A DNA stretch of 64,000 nt, from contig QLIY01000622.1 of NCBI GenBank assembly GCA_003260075.1, positions 1 through 64,000 on the forward strand, in the 5' to 3' direction. This document shows positions 23,225 through 34,139 of the stretch, piece after piece. This DNA is from Phallusia mammillata (taxonomy: Eukaryota; Chordata; Ascidiacea; Phlebobranchia; Ascidiidae). The stretch's first letter is position 1, and each line of letters starts with the position of its first letter. A program made the position numbers and the translations under genes. Below the pieces are notes generated by a model that did no database searches, was not told where the DNA came from, and worked only from the letters and a program-made list of their open reading frames with translations.

Positions 23225-24319
23225 TTACAGTCGACACAACGGCACTGCTATGGAATAACTTTCGCTGGTTGTGAACATTCCGACATAAGGTGCAACACGG
23301 CTAGGACCGATCCCCACCAACCAGGCAATGACAGAATTGCTGCTGGGCTTAGGATAACCACTAAACCATCGCGTGTAAACATTTCCTCCTGTGGAACTGC
23401 TTAAGTTTCCGTTCTGTCAACAACAAAATAAAATTAAACTAAAATGTAAAATGTTATGTGATTAAGTTTGCTGGTGTACTTTTGAAAATTAAGGATTTGA
23501 CATAACATAAACATATTTTTTTGGCTGTAAAAGCATCAGTCCTAACACACTTACAAAGGGTTGCGTTTTCTGTTTTGATATGCTTATTCTGTGGGCAAAA
23601 AAACTAATTTACAAACAAATGTTCTTACCATACATATCAAATATAAATGCTTAGGTAATGTTTTACACTTTTTATTACCTTGTAAAAAGATGCCAACCAC
23701 ACATAAACATAATCGTATGTCGGTTGATTATCGTACATTATCCAAGCTTTCTGTACGTATTTATAAAGTACGTCGTACATTTCGGAAGTTTCTATGTCAA
23801 CCAATGTGGCCCTGTGAAAACTGCAAGTTTTGACAGCCTCTGACTTTCCTCCGTTGTTCCCGTATGCTTCAACAACTCGCGGAAGCCAGTAGCAATGTTC
23901 TTTGTACACGACTCCCGCACACATTCGGTTTTCTGTGAAAATAAATCATTTCAATTATATTATTCTAACATGTTGACACAAACTTTTGCAGTAGCAACAT
24001 TTTCAAGATTACAGAGTCATGAAATCATACCGTTTATTATATCTTGTATTCGATTCTCAATTTTGGTCCAATTTACTCGAGATTCGGGCCCAGGTGGTCC
24101 GACTGGACCAGTTTCTCCGATCAAGCCTTGGGGCCCACGTTTTCCTGGTCTACCAGGAGGGCCCTGAGCCTTTGACCCGTTTAAACTAAAAGGTTGTTGT
24201 TCACTCAAAGTGTCCAGCGGTCGACAAGCTAAATAATTTTCTTGTTTCTTTTTGTCACTGTAAGATTCTCTTAAGACAGCCAAAATGACAGCAATGTGAA
24301 ACAACGCATTCAGCGGCAT
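23225..24319 (-). CDS. Secreted collagen-like C-type lectin domain protein (collectin-like)
   Basis: Three minus-strand exons join in phase: 24319-24031, 23932-23679 and 23413-23225, giving 243 residues. The ATG at 24319 is preferred over 24418 because it gives a normal signal peptide (hydrophobic FHIAVILAVL, residues 7-16). Residues 53-79 are nine perfect Gly-X-Y triplets (GPPGRPGKRG...). A short neck with an NWT sequon follows (about 83-97), and then a C-type lectin-like domain (about 98-243) with the extra N-terminal cysteine pair of long-form domains (C101, C110), C133 and the terminal C241. The inner cysteine pair typical of the fold is not seen, and the EPN/QPD sugar-specificity and WND calcium motifs are not visible. 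It is probably a soluble, possibly trimeric recognition protein that may bind something other than sugar through the canonical site. Confidence 0.85.
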
Positions 24320-25351
24320 CTTGACGGGATGGCAAACCACAAGTGACTTGCGAATGTACAAGAGTAGCTGTAATAGACGACTCCATGCCACAAACTGTTT
24401 TTCATAACGTGAATGCATTGCGTATTCCCCAAATAAACTGTTTTCTCTGAAATATTAATTAACACTTTAAATAGTTTGGTTCAAAATTCTAGCAATTTCG
24501 AAACCGGCCAAAATAGCTAAACATATGTTAATTAGTTTATTTTAGGATTTTGATCGTGAAATAACACTCAAGCGTGATTTTCAACATATGTTGCAGCTAA
24601 ATTTCGGCAAAATGTGTGTACATAAGTTCTTGTTTCACCAGCAGGTTGGCCGCGAATGCGATAACACACAAAGTTTGAAGCGATTTTGTAGAGCGCAGAA
24701 TGTCACATAACAACGAAAACTTATACAAGGGGATGCGCAAATACTGGAACGCAAATTTAGACTGCAAAACCAACAACTTTTGATCCACATTATTTTAATG
24801 TTCGAATTCCACCGCTGGCTAGATTTGTATAGCCTACGCCTTGTCATATGGTAATGCTTAGGAGATGGGCGTGATTCAGTACCACGCCTTTAATTGGCCA
24901 GCAGACATGGGTTACTATGATATACTAAGGGGGTGTTTTTTTCTTACCACCGTTTTGCGCTTGCATATGTTACTTTATACGTGCAATTACTCGTTTCTTA
25001 TTTTATAATCAGGCAATTAGTTAAGCCTTGACTTTACAGCAATGTAGGGTTGTAAGTGTGGCTTGTAGACATTCGGTTGAATGTTTAATCCATCAAGTAA
25101 TATTTTGGACTATCAAGTAAATATTATTTTCAAGGGTGTACCTTACTATTGCACACATGGGACAGTTTGTCAGGGGCGAAAATAAACATCTTTTGTTTAT
25201 TGTAGAGACCAAATCATGTACTCTCAAAGTATTGTTACAACACAAGATGACTGATATATGTTATAAGTAACAGGAAACCTATGTAAGAAAATACGAACAA
25301 ATCCAACACATAACATAGCCTGTTTTAACACCATTTACTCTATTTTAAAAG

Positions 25352-25750
25352 CAGGGAGTCTAACCGGAACAGAACCCGAGCCTGCGTACCAATTTAAGCG
25401 GTTTATTTCAACAATTCCGAACCGAACCCGAATCGTAACTTACGATTTCCTCAAAACCTGAACCGGAGTTGAACCCCATATTATGTTCGTCGTTAAATCG
25501 GAACCGGAACCGAACCAGTTAAAATAGCATCTTATATTGTTTTCCAGCCATGTACTAAAGAATACAATAGATAACAGGAATACAGGTGATGACGAATTAT
25601 AATTTTTTCGCGCTGTACACAGCCAAAATACTTTTGTAGTTTAAAAAGGGCGTGTAAATAATAAGTAGAATTAAAACTAAACTAAATGGAATTTAAACCG
25701 AAATACCGGTAAAACGAAAACCGAAGAACCCGAATATAGTTTGTCCCCTT
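25352..25750. mobile_element. Element with CAGGGAGTC end and CCGAACCCG word array
   Basis: It begins CAGGGAGTCTAACCGG, nearly the same as the left end of the complete element at 55294-55758. It is full of variants of CCGAACC(C)GA (25400-25520 and 25690-25735), the complement of the GGTTCGGGTT words in that copy. The right end is degraded and no exact target duplication is seen, so its right border is approximate. Confidence 0.55.
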
Positions 25751-26039
25751 AAACAAGCTACAGTGGTAATCGACCCGCCAAATAACCGAAACATGTAATA
25801 ATACACAAAGACCTTACTTGTAAAATGTACCCAAACATATAACTGCAAGATGGCGCTAGTAATACATTCGGTGATATTAATAAATCGATACTCGATAGTA
25901 TGGCTTTCTTACATAAAAAATGCTAAACCGTTTTATGTTCCAAATACGAAATATAAAATTATCTTGTTTCCATAGTCGTGAGTATGATCAAAATGGATAA
26001 AATTTGTAATCTTGTGCTCATCGTTGTCTTTTTTAGGCA

Positions 26040-26290
26040 GAGAACCTGGTGGTGTTCATCTCCTCTCCAGGTATTGATGGCCGTTGGCTCGCAAGAGCTC
26101 CTCATCCCTTTTACAGTTTTTGTTTTTGGTCCTGCGGGGTGTCCACACACACGCACACACCTCAGCCGAGTTGCCTCGAGTGGGGGAGCTGGTTTAGTCG
26201 CCGGCTACTCGACACGCGACAGGTTGTACTGGGCTACGTTGTACCAGTAGCAGGTATAAAGCCTGACCTGACACCAGAAATAGTAACTAA
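26040..26290. repeat. GC-rich island, probable dispersed repeat
   Basis: This 250-bp stretch is much richer in G+C than its surroundings and includes a (CA/CG)n tract (CACACACACGCACACACC). Two overlapping plus-strand frames (25978-26250, 26049-26474) cross it but have no recognisable domain and Pro/Cys/Trp-rich composition. A SINE-like repeat is a guess; I cannot identify RNA polymerase III boxes with confidence. Confidence 0.3.
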
Positions 26291-26872
26291 TGCTTCGTCC
26301 AAAACATTAAAAGAAGGACGAATTCAATCACATTGGTGTAAGTATGATGAAAACAACCTATTGTTTTATGTGCAAAAGTACCGAAGGTCCAGACTGAATA
26401 CACTACACAAACAGGTTTACACACAATTTAGTTGTTTGCTATCGAGTTCCTGTTTACTTGTAGTTAATATTTAACGACAAGAATTACCGTGAAAAAAAAA
26501 TGTTTGCTCACGATCCTTTTGACGTGTGGGTGATTCATGCGCATATTTCCAAACGTGGTTGGGGCTTAAGGTGTGTTATATGACATGTGTAGGTACAGCG
26601 ATTAGAAAGTTGTCTGCGAAAGAAGCAATGATTGAGCATAGTTTGGTTGACATAGTTAAGTGTTTTCATAGCAAGTTGTCCGTTTTGTGAACCACCGACA
26701 ATAGATTAGCTTTTATGTGAGCTATTCAGCTTTCCTTAGAACCTTAAAAAGCTGAAGTTATCTTTACAACGCATTATGTAACTCCAGTTATTATTACATT
26801 ATATGTAGACCAAGTAAAATATTAGTGATTTAGGTTACTAGGTGCACTACTTTACTCCCAATCAAATTCAAA

Positions 26873-27304
26873 ATGGATTCTCCACCAAGTTACGACGCTT
26901 CACAAGAATCCTACCCCACCAAAGGAGTTCCTATGCCACAACCGGAGATATCTCCCTATACCTATAGCCAGCCGCCGTTACCTCAAAATCAATTTGGGGA
27001 GCAACAAATACCGCCAAATCAGTTTGGACAAGCACCGATGACGCAACCACCGGTCAACGTTACGTCAGTTGTAGTCCAACAATCAGTAAATGGGCCAATG
27101 AACAGACAATGTCCTAACTGTCGTCAAAATGTTGTGAGCATGGTGTCAAAAGATCTTAAGAGTGATGCATGGTGTTTGGTTTTAACTTTGTGCATTTTGA
27201 CCGGATGTTTGTGCTTTTGGATCCCTTTGCTTATGGACAGCAGCTACATCATAACCCATCATTGTCCGTTGTGTCATGCGATCATGGCTACCTATGGTGT
27301 TTAG
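26873..27304 (+). CDS. LITAF-domain membrane protein 1
   Basis: A 143-residue protein with a Pro/Gln-rich N-terminal half and a C-terminal LITAF domain. The domain has two zinc-binding CPxC knuckles (C80/C83 and C131/C134) on either side of a hydrophobic segment (about 99-120, LVLTLCILTGCLCFWIPLL) that lies in the cytosolic face of the membrane in this family. A PPSY motif at 4-7 is a typical docking site for WW-domain ubiquitin ligases of the NEDD4/ITCH type, and two NQFG repeats follow. Family members act at late endosomes/lysosomes. The coding region is a single exon. A second LITAF gene lies 633 bp downstream on the same strand. Confidence 0.93.
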   Translation: MDSPPSYDASQESYPTKGVPMPQPEISPYTYSQPPLPQNQFGEQQIPPNQFGQAPMTQPPVNVTSVVVQQSVNGPMNRQCPNCRQNVVSMVSKDLKSDAWCLVLTLCILTGCLCFWIPLLMDSSYIITHHCPLCHAIMATYGV

Positions 27305-27937
27305 AGAGGATACCTGAATAGGCGTAATATATATCTCGATTTTTACAAATTCGTGTTAGCTAATTTTGAATCAGAATTATTTGCTTCTTTATTATAACTT
27401 AAGCTCAAACAGCTCAATTCGGTTAAATAAATTGTTTGTTGCCTATAGCCCACATGACTGCTGTGGTGAAGTTAATTATTGCCTGTTTTTCTGTTTGCGC
27501 AACCAATACATCGACGGGTATCGAACTAAATTTACCTTAGTTCGTCATTTGGAAATGCCTGTCCTGTGTCGCGATGGCCAATAATGTAAATAGTACTTTT
27601 GGTGTTTTTGCTATTTATCGAAATCGTTGAAATCTTGTGTATTTATATTTGGTGTCAACCTCTTAGCGGAAAAGTAATCAAATTGTGTGCTTCTGGAAGT
27701 AATTCACAAAAGTAACAACTTTTTTATAAACCCTTTTACATTGATACAAAATTAAAAAAGTTACGTGCAAAAACCTCTAAATTCAGTTCACTTGAAAACA
27801 ATTTAATAATGATATGAAGCTTTGTGCAATCGATAATAAGTTGCAATACGTGTACATCTCAAACCTATTGCTTTTTTTGTTACAGACAACTTAAGTCCAA
27901 GTAACTTTTATAAAAACGATAATATTTAACGTGACTG
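27305..27937. other. Spacer between the two LITAF genes
   Basis: AT-rich 3' UTR and promoter DNA. TTGTTACAG at about 27876-27884, preceded by a T-rich run, is a likely acceptor of a 5' UTR intron of the second gene. Confidence 0.4.
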
Positions 27938-28282
27938 ATGGCCGGTGCACCACCCCCCTCCTATGATGCCTCACAGGCTGTTGCTGCTGGCAAAGCACCT
28001 TATCCAACTCCTGTTCCTGTTCAACAACCAGTTCAACAAATTGTCATTCAACAGTCACTGGTAGTGGGCAGGTCACCAGTTCAGATGCAATGTCCAAAGT
28101 GTCATCAATCCATTGTTACAATGACATCAAGAAACCTGACGAGCAGTGCGATATGCTTGATGTGCTGTCTCTTCTTTTTCACCTTGTTCTTATGCTGCTG
28201 GCTCCCTCTGTGTATGGATTCTAGTTATGAGGTCGTTCACACTTGCCCAAAATGTGGACATTTTGTTGGCAGGTGCGGATAA
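27938..28282 (+). CDS. LITAF-domain membrane protein 2
   Basis: A 114-residue paralogue of the neighbouring LITAF gene. It has PPSY at 6-9, a short Pro/Val/Gln-rich linker, CPKC knuckles at C52/C55 and C103/C106, and a Cys/Leu/Phe-rich hydrophobic segment between them (about 70-92). It lacks the longer PQ-rich, NQFG-bearing part of the first copy. The same strand, spacing and architecture point to tandem duplication; sequence outside the LITAF domain has diverged strongly. Confidence 0.93.
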   Translation: MAGAPPPSYDASQAVAAGKAPYPTPVPVQQPVQQIVIQQSLVVGRSPVQMQCPKCHQSIVTMTSRNLTSSAICLMCCLFFFTLFLCCWLPLCMDSSYEVVHTCPKCGHFVGRCG

Positions 28283-29536
28283 TGCAAATGAAATACTTTA
28301 CTTCGTTTCGTCTGCATATTCAATCCGTTTCACAATAATATCTTATGTAATTGATGCAGTTTTTACCTACGACAATGTTTTATTTTGTATAAACAGCAAA
28401 GTCTTACATGGTTTTTCGTAATTTTGTTGTAGTACTTTTTGCTTCTTCCTTTCTTGTTTTTTGCTCAATTTAAAAAATCTTTTATACCACAAGATAATCA
28501 ATCGTCGTTATTAGTCGATTTGGTCAAAAAAGCTTTGAGATGCCGCGAATGACAAGAATCTGTATCATAATGCAGAAACAACGTACGAGAAAACTCTTTT
28601 AAAACCTAATGTATCATACAATTAGCTTTTTTGTAATTTTTACAGATGTTTCGTCACATGTAAATACAAAACACAGACAATCAGTTCTAGTTTGTTTAGG
28701 CGACACCTCAAAACTTTGGCCACAAGTAATATGAAATCCATGTTGGTTAAATGTCAGATAGCCTCTATGGTTTCCAAATGACATGACGGCATTTAATCTG
28801 TCGTCTGTCTGAAACACTTTTGTCAATCCATCTGTCGCGGTGTCAAATTGATTGCGTACGTGATGGCAATTTCGTTGGGCAAAATTCTAGTGTAGTGACC
28901 GAAGCAGATATTGAATTAACTCAATCAATGTTAAGAAATCCCTTTCAGGACATAATTTCGGTTGCTTTTAGATTTAACCAGAAACTGCATTATAATCGTT
29001 TAAGTTTGTTACAAGTTATCAGTAAATGAAAGCTTATTAGTTAGTTTAGGTAATTTACAACGAGTATTTTAGTAGTATAGCAAGGTACAACAACAGCAGT
29101 AAAGTTTTTGGTTAAGTACAATAATAATTAATTAATGTATAGTTAAACACCATTTAATCAACATCCAATAATTTGTAGTCTAATTGTGTTTGAGCCAGCA
29201 AAGCACATTGCTTATGTTTCAAACCAGCTGATAATTATTTGCGTGATATTTACAAAATCGACACAAATAGGGCGAACAAAAGATGAAACTAACAAATGTG
29301 AGTGTCCGTTTGAAACTAATTTTGGACTGAAATTAATAATTTTGAACTTGCTTTCGACATATTTTACGCAAAAATAATTACAAATCAGAAACTTACAAGA
29401 CAAATTTACAATCAGAAACTTACAAAACAAAATTCGTATGCAACGTTACCAACTTCAACCTACCCTTGAAGATAAATGGAACACACTAAACGCAAGGGCG
29501 CTGTACCACAAGCTTAGTTAAGTCCTTCCGATCTTG
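28283..29536. other. Intergenic with an orphan coding-like stretch
   Basis: On the minus strand about 28880-28614 is open and looks protein-like (e.g. NAVMSFGNHRGYLTFNQ, DCLCFVFTCDE). It is preceded by a GTGTTTCAG acceptor-like word near 28806. No start, partner exon or family is found. The rest is AT-rich filler. Confidence 0.3.
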
Positions 29537-32035
29537 TTAGGCAACTGTCGTTACCTTTGTACTCGGCTTGGCGGCAACCTTTGTGTCTTTCGGAGTTTTA
29601 AGCAACATAATCGCAAACAACGCACTAAAATGGGCACAGAGGGACATAAAGTAACCCACCCATGCAACAATATACGAGCTGCCAAAGCTATATATCGTCT
29701 GCTCGTCGCCCAATGCCCGGCGTTTACGGTAATCAAAACCTCCATTTTCACCGAAATCGAAGTCGCCATTGCCAAATATGTTCCTTAGGTCATTGTAGAG
29801 ATCTAAGTCGATGTGTACGGGCACTGTTGGTGGTTCCTCTGTATTTGTTTTCAGGTGGCGAGGTGCTCTGACGTGGCGATTGTTGGCTGAAATTAAGATC
29901 ATTCCGACCAGCAGGAAAACAGCTAAAATTAACAACAGACTATGTGTTAAAAGATGGTCAGAAAAAAATTGACCTTCGTTGGTAATTAAGAAATGTATTT
30001 TACCTATCGTAAAACATCAGTAAAATGTGTATGAGTACTGTTAGTCCACATAAGGTAATTATATTATTACTTCGCATTGCGTAATTATATCTTTATTTCA
30101 GTACTTGAATTAAAAAATCTTGATTTGAAGTTCTAAGTGCTGGATTATGTCAATGGTGTTAGAGGCGCTTCATTATCTTTGAGTACAATGTTGTCGTTTG
30201 TTTTGATTGGTTTTGCAACAAGCTCATAACAAACTAAAAACAAGTGATTCGACCAAAAATACTAAAAGGCACCTGTAAAAGTCAAAAGCACTGTGCCGAC
30301 TCTCAACGACTTGGCGGAATGCCGTCCATAACACGCAGTAACCAGGTTTCCAGCCACAAAACAGGTTCCAACAAAGAGAAACGCCAACGAACATAGCACA
30401 AGGGCTGCTCCTGCGATCACCGTGGTTTCGTGGCCGATACCCCACCCATTTCTGTAGACAAACTCTGCTCCTGTGCGAAAATTCATTTCTGAGTTTACAT
30501 ATTAGTTTCAATGCGCTTTTGGAACGGAGATGCTTTTTTTGACTTTGGGCTGCATTGTATGGAACAATTACTTGGCTTGAAACCGTTATTTCACTTTAGG
30601 TTTAGACCTATTTCTTAATTTAATTATACGTCGGTCAATTTGGGCCAGTGTCTTTTTTTTACAAAGAGATGTCTTTACGTTGGACATTTCAGAATAAAAG
30701 CTCATTTATCGATTTGACTCGCCACAATTAGGTATAAACTACATTACAAAAGAGGCAGCTTAAAGTAGACTTATTTTGCTGCGTAAGGTGAAAATTGCTT
30801 TAAAATGGCGGTTGTGAGTCCAAAATATTGCCTTGGCTTAAATGGGCATAGGTCCTATACTCGCTCTGATACGATTCTACTCGCATCGTCGACTACGAAA
30901 ACACAGACTTGAATTTGACTCGCAAGGTAAACGACTTGGCCTCTCGTGCAACTTGAAACAGGAGGCTTGTTTATGTAACTTTGTGAAAGTGTCCCCTAAA
31001 GCTACTGCTAAAGTAAATACACAAATGCCTATCTATTTAACGCCGAAATTATGACCCCCAAATAGCTTAATGTGTGACAATTGCTTATCACAAACATCGA
31101 ACCATGTCACGTAAAAAAGGACCTGCTTTGTGGGTTTTTAAACTTACTTGAAATTCGCCCAAAGCTCCCAGCGTAGGAATACAAACTGGCGTGAATGCAG
31201 CTTCCGGAAGCGTCACAGGCCTAAACATAATAAAAACAAGGTTTTAAGCCAGTGGTTCCCAACCGGGGAGGAATTCCTCCCTAGGGAGGAATTTTAGGAG
31301 TTCAGGGGAGGAATTTCATAAAAACTGTAAAAAAAATTTACATTGGAAATGTTACACAATATTTTTGTATACACATTATTATGTCCATTATAATTTGGAC
31401 CCGGTTCACATTTGGAACCGGTTGTAAAGGATTCTGAAATGGACATCCCTAATTATAAGGTCTATTTCAAATTGCTATAATTTTTTATGTTAGCCTATTT
31501 GTTTTTCGTCTTATGGGGAGGAATGAATAGTTCGAAAATGGGCAAAGGGAGGAATGTAACAAAAAAGGTTGGGAACCACTGTTTTAAGCCCAATTCCCCT
31601 AACAACTTATTACTAGCTGCTTGCTTTTATAAGTTTAAAGGAAAGGAAACATAACATTTTTCCTGTTGCCTATTGCATCACAATTCCCAATTTCACTAAA
31701 TGGCAGTGGTTTGTCCTCAAAAACAAATCCGCGTATACGTTAAATAACCAACAAAACAAAGAAACGTGATTTTCTTCGATTTTCAAACCTGTTTTATGGA
31801 CAAAAGGCATAGGATTTTTTATTTTTTAATAGTAGCCAGCCATGTGCACGTGTTTATTCATATGTACATGCACCAATAATTATCCGCCTTTGGCCTCACA
31901 GTCGTGGGTTGTGCTCCATTGGTTTAAGATATTTACCTTGTACCAGTCGTATGCTGCTGCTGCCACAATTCCGAGCACGACACCAACAATTCCGGATGCA
32001 ACCGAAAAGATTTGCAGAACCACAGCAAATTTCAT
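29537..32035 (-). CDS. Four-transmembrane protein 4TM-B (claudin/PMP22-like topology)
   Basis: Four minus-strand coding exons join in phase: 32035-31937 (33 codons), 31220-31148, 30470-30273 and 29922-29537, giving 251 residues. Exon 1 encodes transmembrane segment 1 (VVLQIFSVASGIVGVVLGIV) and ends just after a Trp (DWYK). Exon 2 gives a loop with C35 and C41. Exon 3 gives TM2 and half of TM3. Exon 4 completes TM3, then a long second loop rich in acidic and aromatic residues (about 65 residues, with DLYNDLRNIFGNGDFDFGE), then TM4 and a short Lys/Thr tail. The Trp...Cys first loop and four-TM plan recall claudin/PMP22 proteins, but no diagnostic claudin motif (GLW-C-C) is present. An upstream UTR exon is likely (acceptor TTTTTGCAG before 32088). 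A hAT element lies in intron 1. Confidence 0.78.
31250..31581. mobile_element. hAT-type MITE in 4TM-B intron 1
   Basis: Terminal inverted repeats CAGTGGTTCCCAACC and GGTTGGGAACCACTG are flanked by an exact 8-bp target duplication TTTTAAGC (31242-31249, 31582-31589). At 332 bp it has no coding capacity. It ends 29 bp from the 5' edge of exon 2, close to the acceptor. Confidence 0.95.
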
Positions 32036-32165
32036 GACTGTTTTAGTGAACTGTTTATATAAACCTACACAATCGTATCTGCAAAAATAATTTAACATGT
32101 TAAAAAAACAATTTATTAGCGTATATTATGTGCAAAAAATAGTTTAGAAACCTGAAAAAAATGAC

Positions 32166-32474
32166 TTAAAATTTTAAAGCAAATAAGCACACAAAAAATA
32201 CAAGATCACTTTTTGTAATTCGAACGACAAGGCAAAATTCAGGCTGTGCAATACAAATCTCGATCACTTGTTCCCAAATACTTCTAACATATCCTCCTAA
32301 CTGTTGGGTCCATTCGGCCTCAGACAAATTACAAGCAACAGCTTCGAAAAAGCAACAAGCAGTATTTCCAGCACGACTGGAAAACACGAATTTCAGTGAT
32401 ACCTGACACTTCACGTAGAAACAGTCGTTATTGATGATCAATGTTCTTGTAATTCTCATGTATTTTCTGTTCAT
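32166..32474 (-). CDS. Uncertain small Cys-containing open frame
   Basis: ATG 32474 opens a 102-codon frame with nine Cys and a hydrophobic C-terminal end (DLVFFVCLFALKF). The middle looks protein-like (SEAEWTQQLGGYVRSIWEQVIEICIAQPEF). No family is recognised. It lies just upstream of 4TM-B on the same strand and might belong to its 5' region or to a separate decayed gene. Confidence 0.25.
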   Translation of the reverse strand: MNRKYMRITRTLIINNDCFYVKCQVSLKFVFSSRAGNTACCFFEAVACNLSEAEWTQQLGGYVRSIWEQVIEICIAQPEFCLVVRITKSDLVFFVCLFALKF

Positions 32475-32722
32475 GTTGCATTAAATAGGCCATGTTGCGT
32501 TGGTGCTTCCATTAAAAAAAACAACGTGTGGTTGACAGCAATAATTTTAATTATGTATTCTGCGTGAATTATATTTTTATCTTTGGTATCGAACTAAGTG
32601 CTTTATATAACGCTAAATTTGCATGTTCTAACTGATAAAATGTTCTGTATCTTCTCCAAATAAACACAAAACGACGATATTTTATCTAACTGAAAGTTTA
32701 AACTTTTTAATGAGAATTTTTA

Positions 32723-33228
32723 ATGAATAATATGTATATTTCTTGCAGCCCTGTGTATTTGAATATTTTATCACAAAACATACAAATACCTGAAGTACAC
32801 GGAAATTTAAAACCTTTTATTCGCCGACGCACCCCACCTCGGGTACATTTTCCTGCAAGAATGCTATGCCTCACTCAACATATGCACCGCGGCAACTGTT
32901 ACTAACTTTGGCCGTTCCAGAAAACGGACAGCCTTCAGCGTTTGTTTTTCAGTTTTTGCGACGTCACTTCGATTTCCACCCTGAGGTCACTAAGCGTGTG
33001 TTAATCGCAAACGAATTGCCAGTATCTCAACTCCGGAAAGCGGATAGGAATTATTCCTTGGCCTACTGCTGCATTATAGTCAGGCTAATGGCTGGTAATT
33101 ATCACATGTCACTCGTTAATTTTGGCCGGAAAATCTTGGAATGGTCGTTAAGCGGGCCAGCATATACTAACGCGTTGTTAAAGGGAATTTCCACATTTTT
33201 TGGGATACTTATGCGAGACTGCGTTTGA
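32723..33228 (+). CDS. Uncertain open frames, possible gene remnant
   Basis: Two overlapping plus-strand frames (32723-32905 and 32866-33228) occupy a stretch richer in G+C than its flanks. The second has protein-like text (AFVFQFLRRHFDFHPEVTK, ELPVSQLRKADRNYSLAYC). One frameshift would join them, which suggests an eroded coding sequence. I recognise no family. An isolated 92-codon plus frame at 33502-33780 is even less convincing. Confidence 0.25.
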
Positions 33229-34139
33229 ATCAAAATTTAAACAGCAGATTGTCATCTGGACCTACTTTGTTGTTATTTTTTTCAAAACATCGGTTATCTG
33301 AGTACAAAAACTCGTTTGATCTCATTTTCCGCCGATAAGTATATTGGGACATGACTTGGCAGATAAAAAATGCTGGTCAATGTTACACAAAATCATGACG
33401 TGGGTGCGAAAAATAACACATGAGAACACATAAAGTTGTACTCAACTAAAACTAGCAGTATCATTCATGTAACATTCGTTATGTAGACAAAAGATAGCAA
33501 AATGTGGACTTTTGTAAAAAAAGCACCCGATCTATTTCGTACAGGAAGTTTGAAAGGTGATAGGAAGTTTGCAGTTAAGATAGTGGGTTTTTGTCCCAAC
33601 GGAAATATTCTAGAATTGAACTGTTATTCAACCGATCTTTTCAAAACAAGCTTTCCGGAAATGTTACCCCGCCATTTAGGTTCCTTGAAAAATCCCCCAT
33701 CACCAGTTTGCAATTCAAACGCCATTTCCATCGTGATATGCCCTGAAAGTTTGCTTTTGCTGATTTACAGCTGGTTTTGAACACTTTTTACTTGGTTTAA
33801 CATGTTAAAACATTCTGGGCGGTATATAATACACAATATTCGCGGTGTGTGTTACATTTGAACTCCAGCGGTGATGGAATTTATAGAATGTTTTGCAGAT
33901 TATGAACTAAAATAGACAACGACCTAAATAAAAAGTCGTTTGAAATTATTTTTCACACTGCAGTAAATGTGGTCAAATACAAATGATTACGGCCTTGATG
34001 CTAATGTCCAGGCTACTACCAGAAGCAAAACAACATGTTGTTTTCAACCTTTGGTTTTAATTGTGCTCATATTTTTAGCATTATAGTTTGTAAAAACGTG
34101 TAGTAATTTTTCAAATAGCATTTGGATATCACGATCAAG
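33229..34139. other. Intergenic
   Basis: AT-rich DNA with the doubtful frame 33502-33780; no other feature seen. Confidence 0.4.

Larger units (their letters stand above)
24320..26872. other. Intergenic with repeat-derived islands
   Basis: No gene is supported. The stretch holds an element with CCGAACCC word arrays (25352-25750), a GC-richer island (26040-26290) and AT-rich filler. A GTGATTTAG acceptor-like site just before 26840 may bound a 5' UTR exon of the LITAF gene that follows. Confidence 0.45.

Noticed and set aside
24320..24418. Longer N-terminus of the lectin gene from ATG 24418
   Set aside because: It would bury the signal peptide 33 residues in; the ATG at 24319 gives a normal secreted protein.
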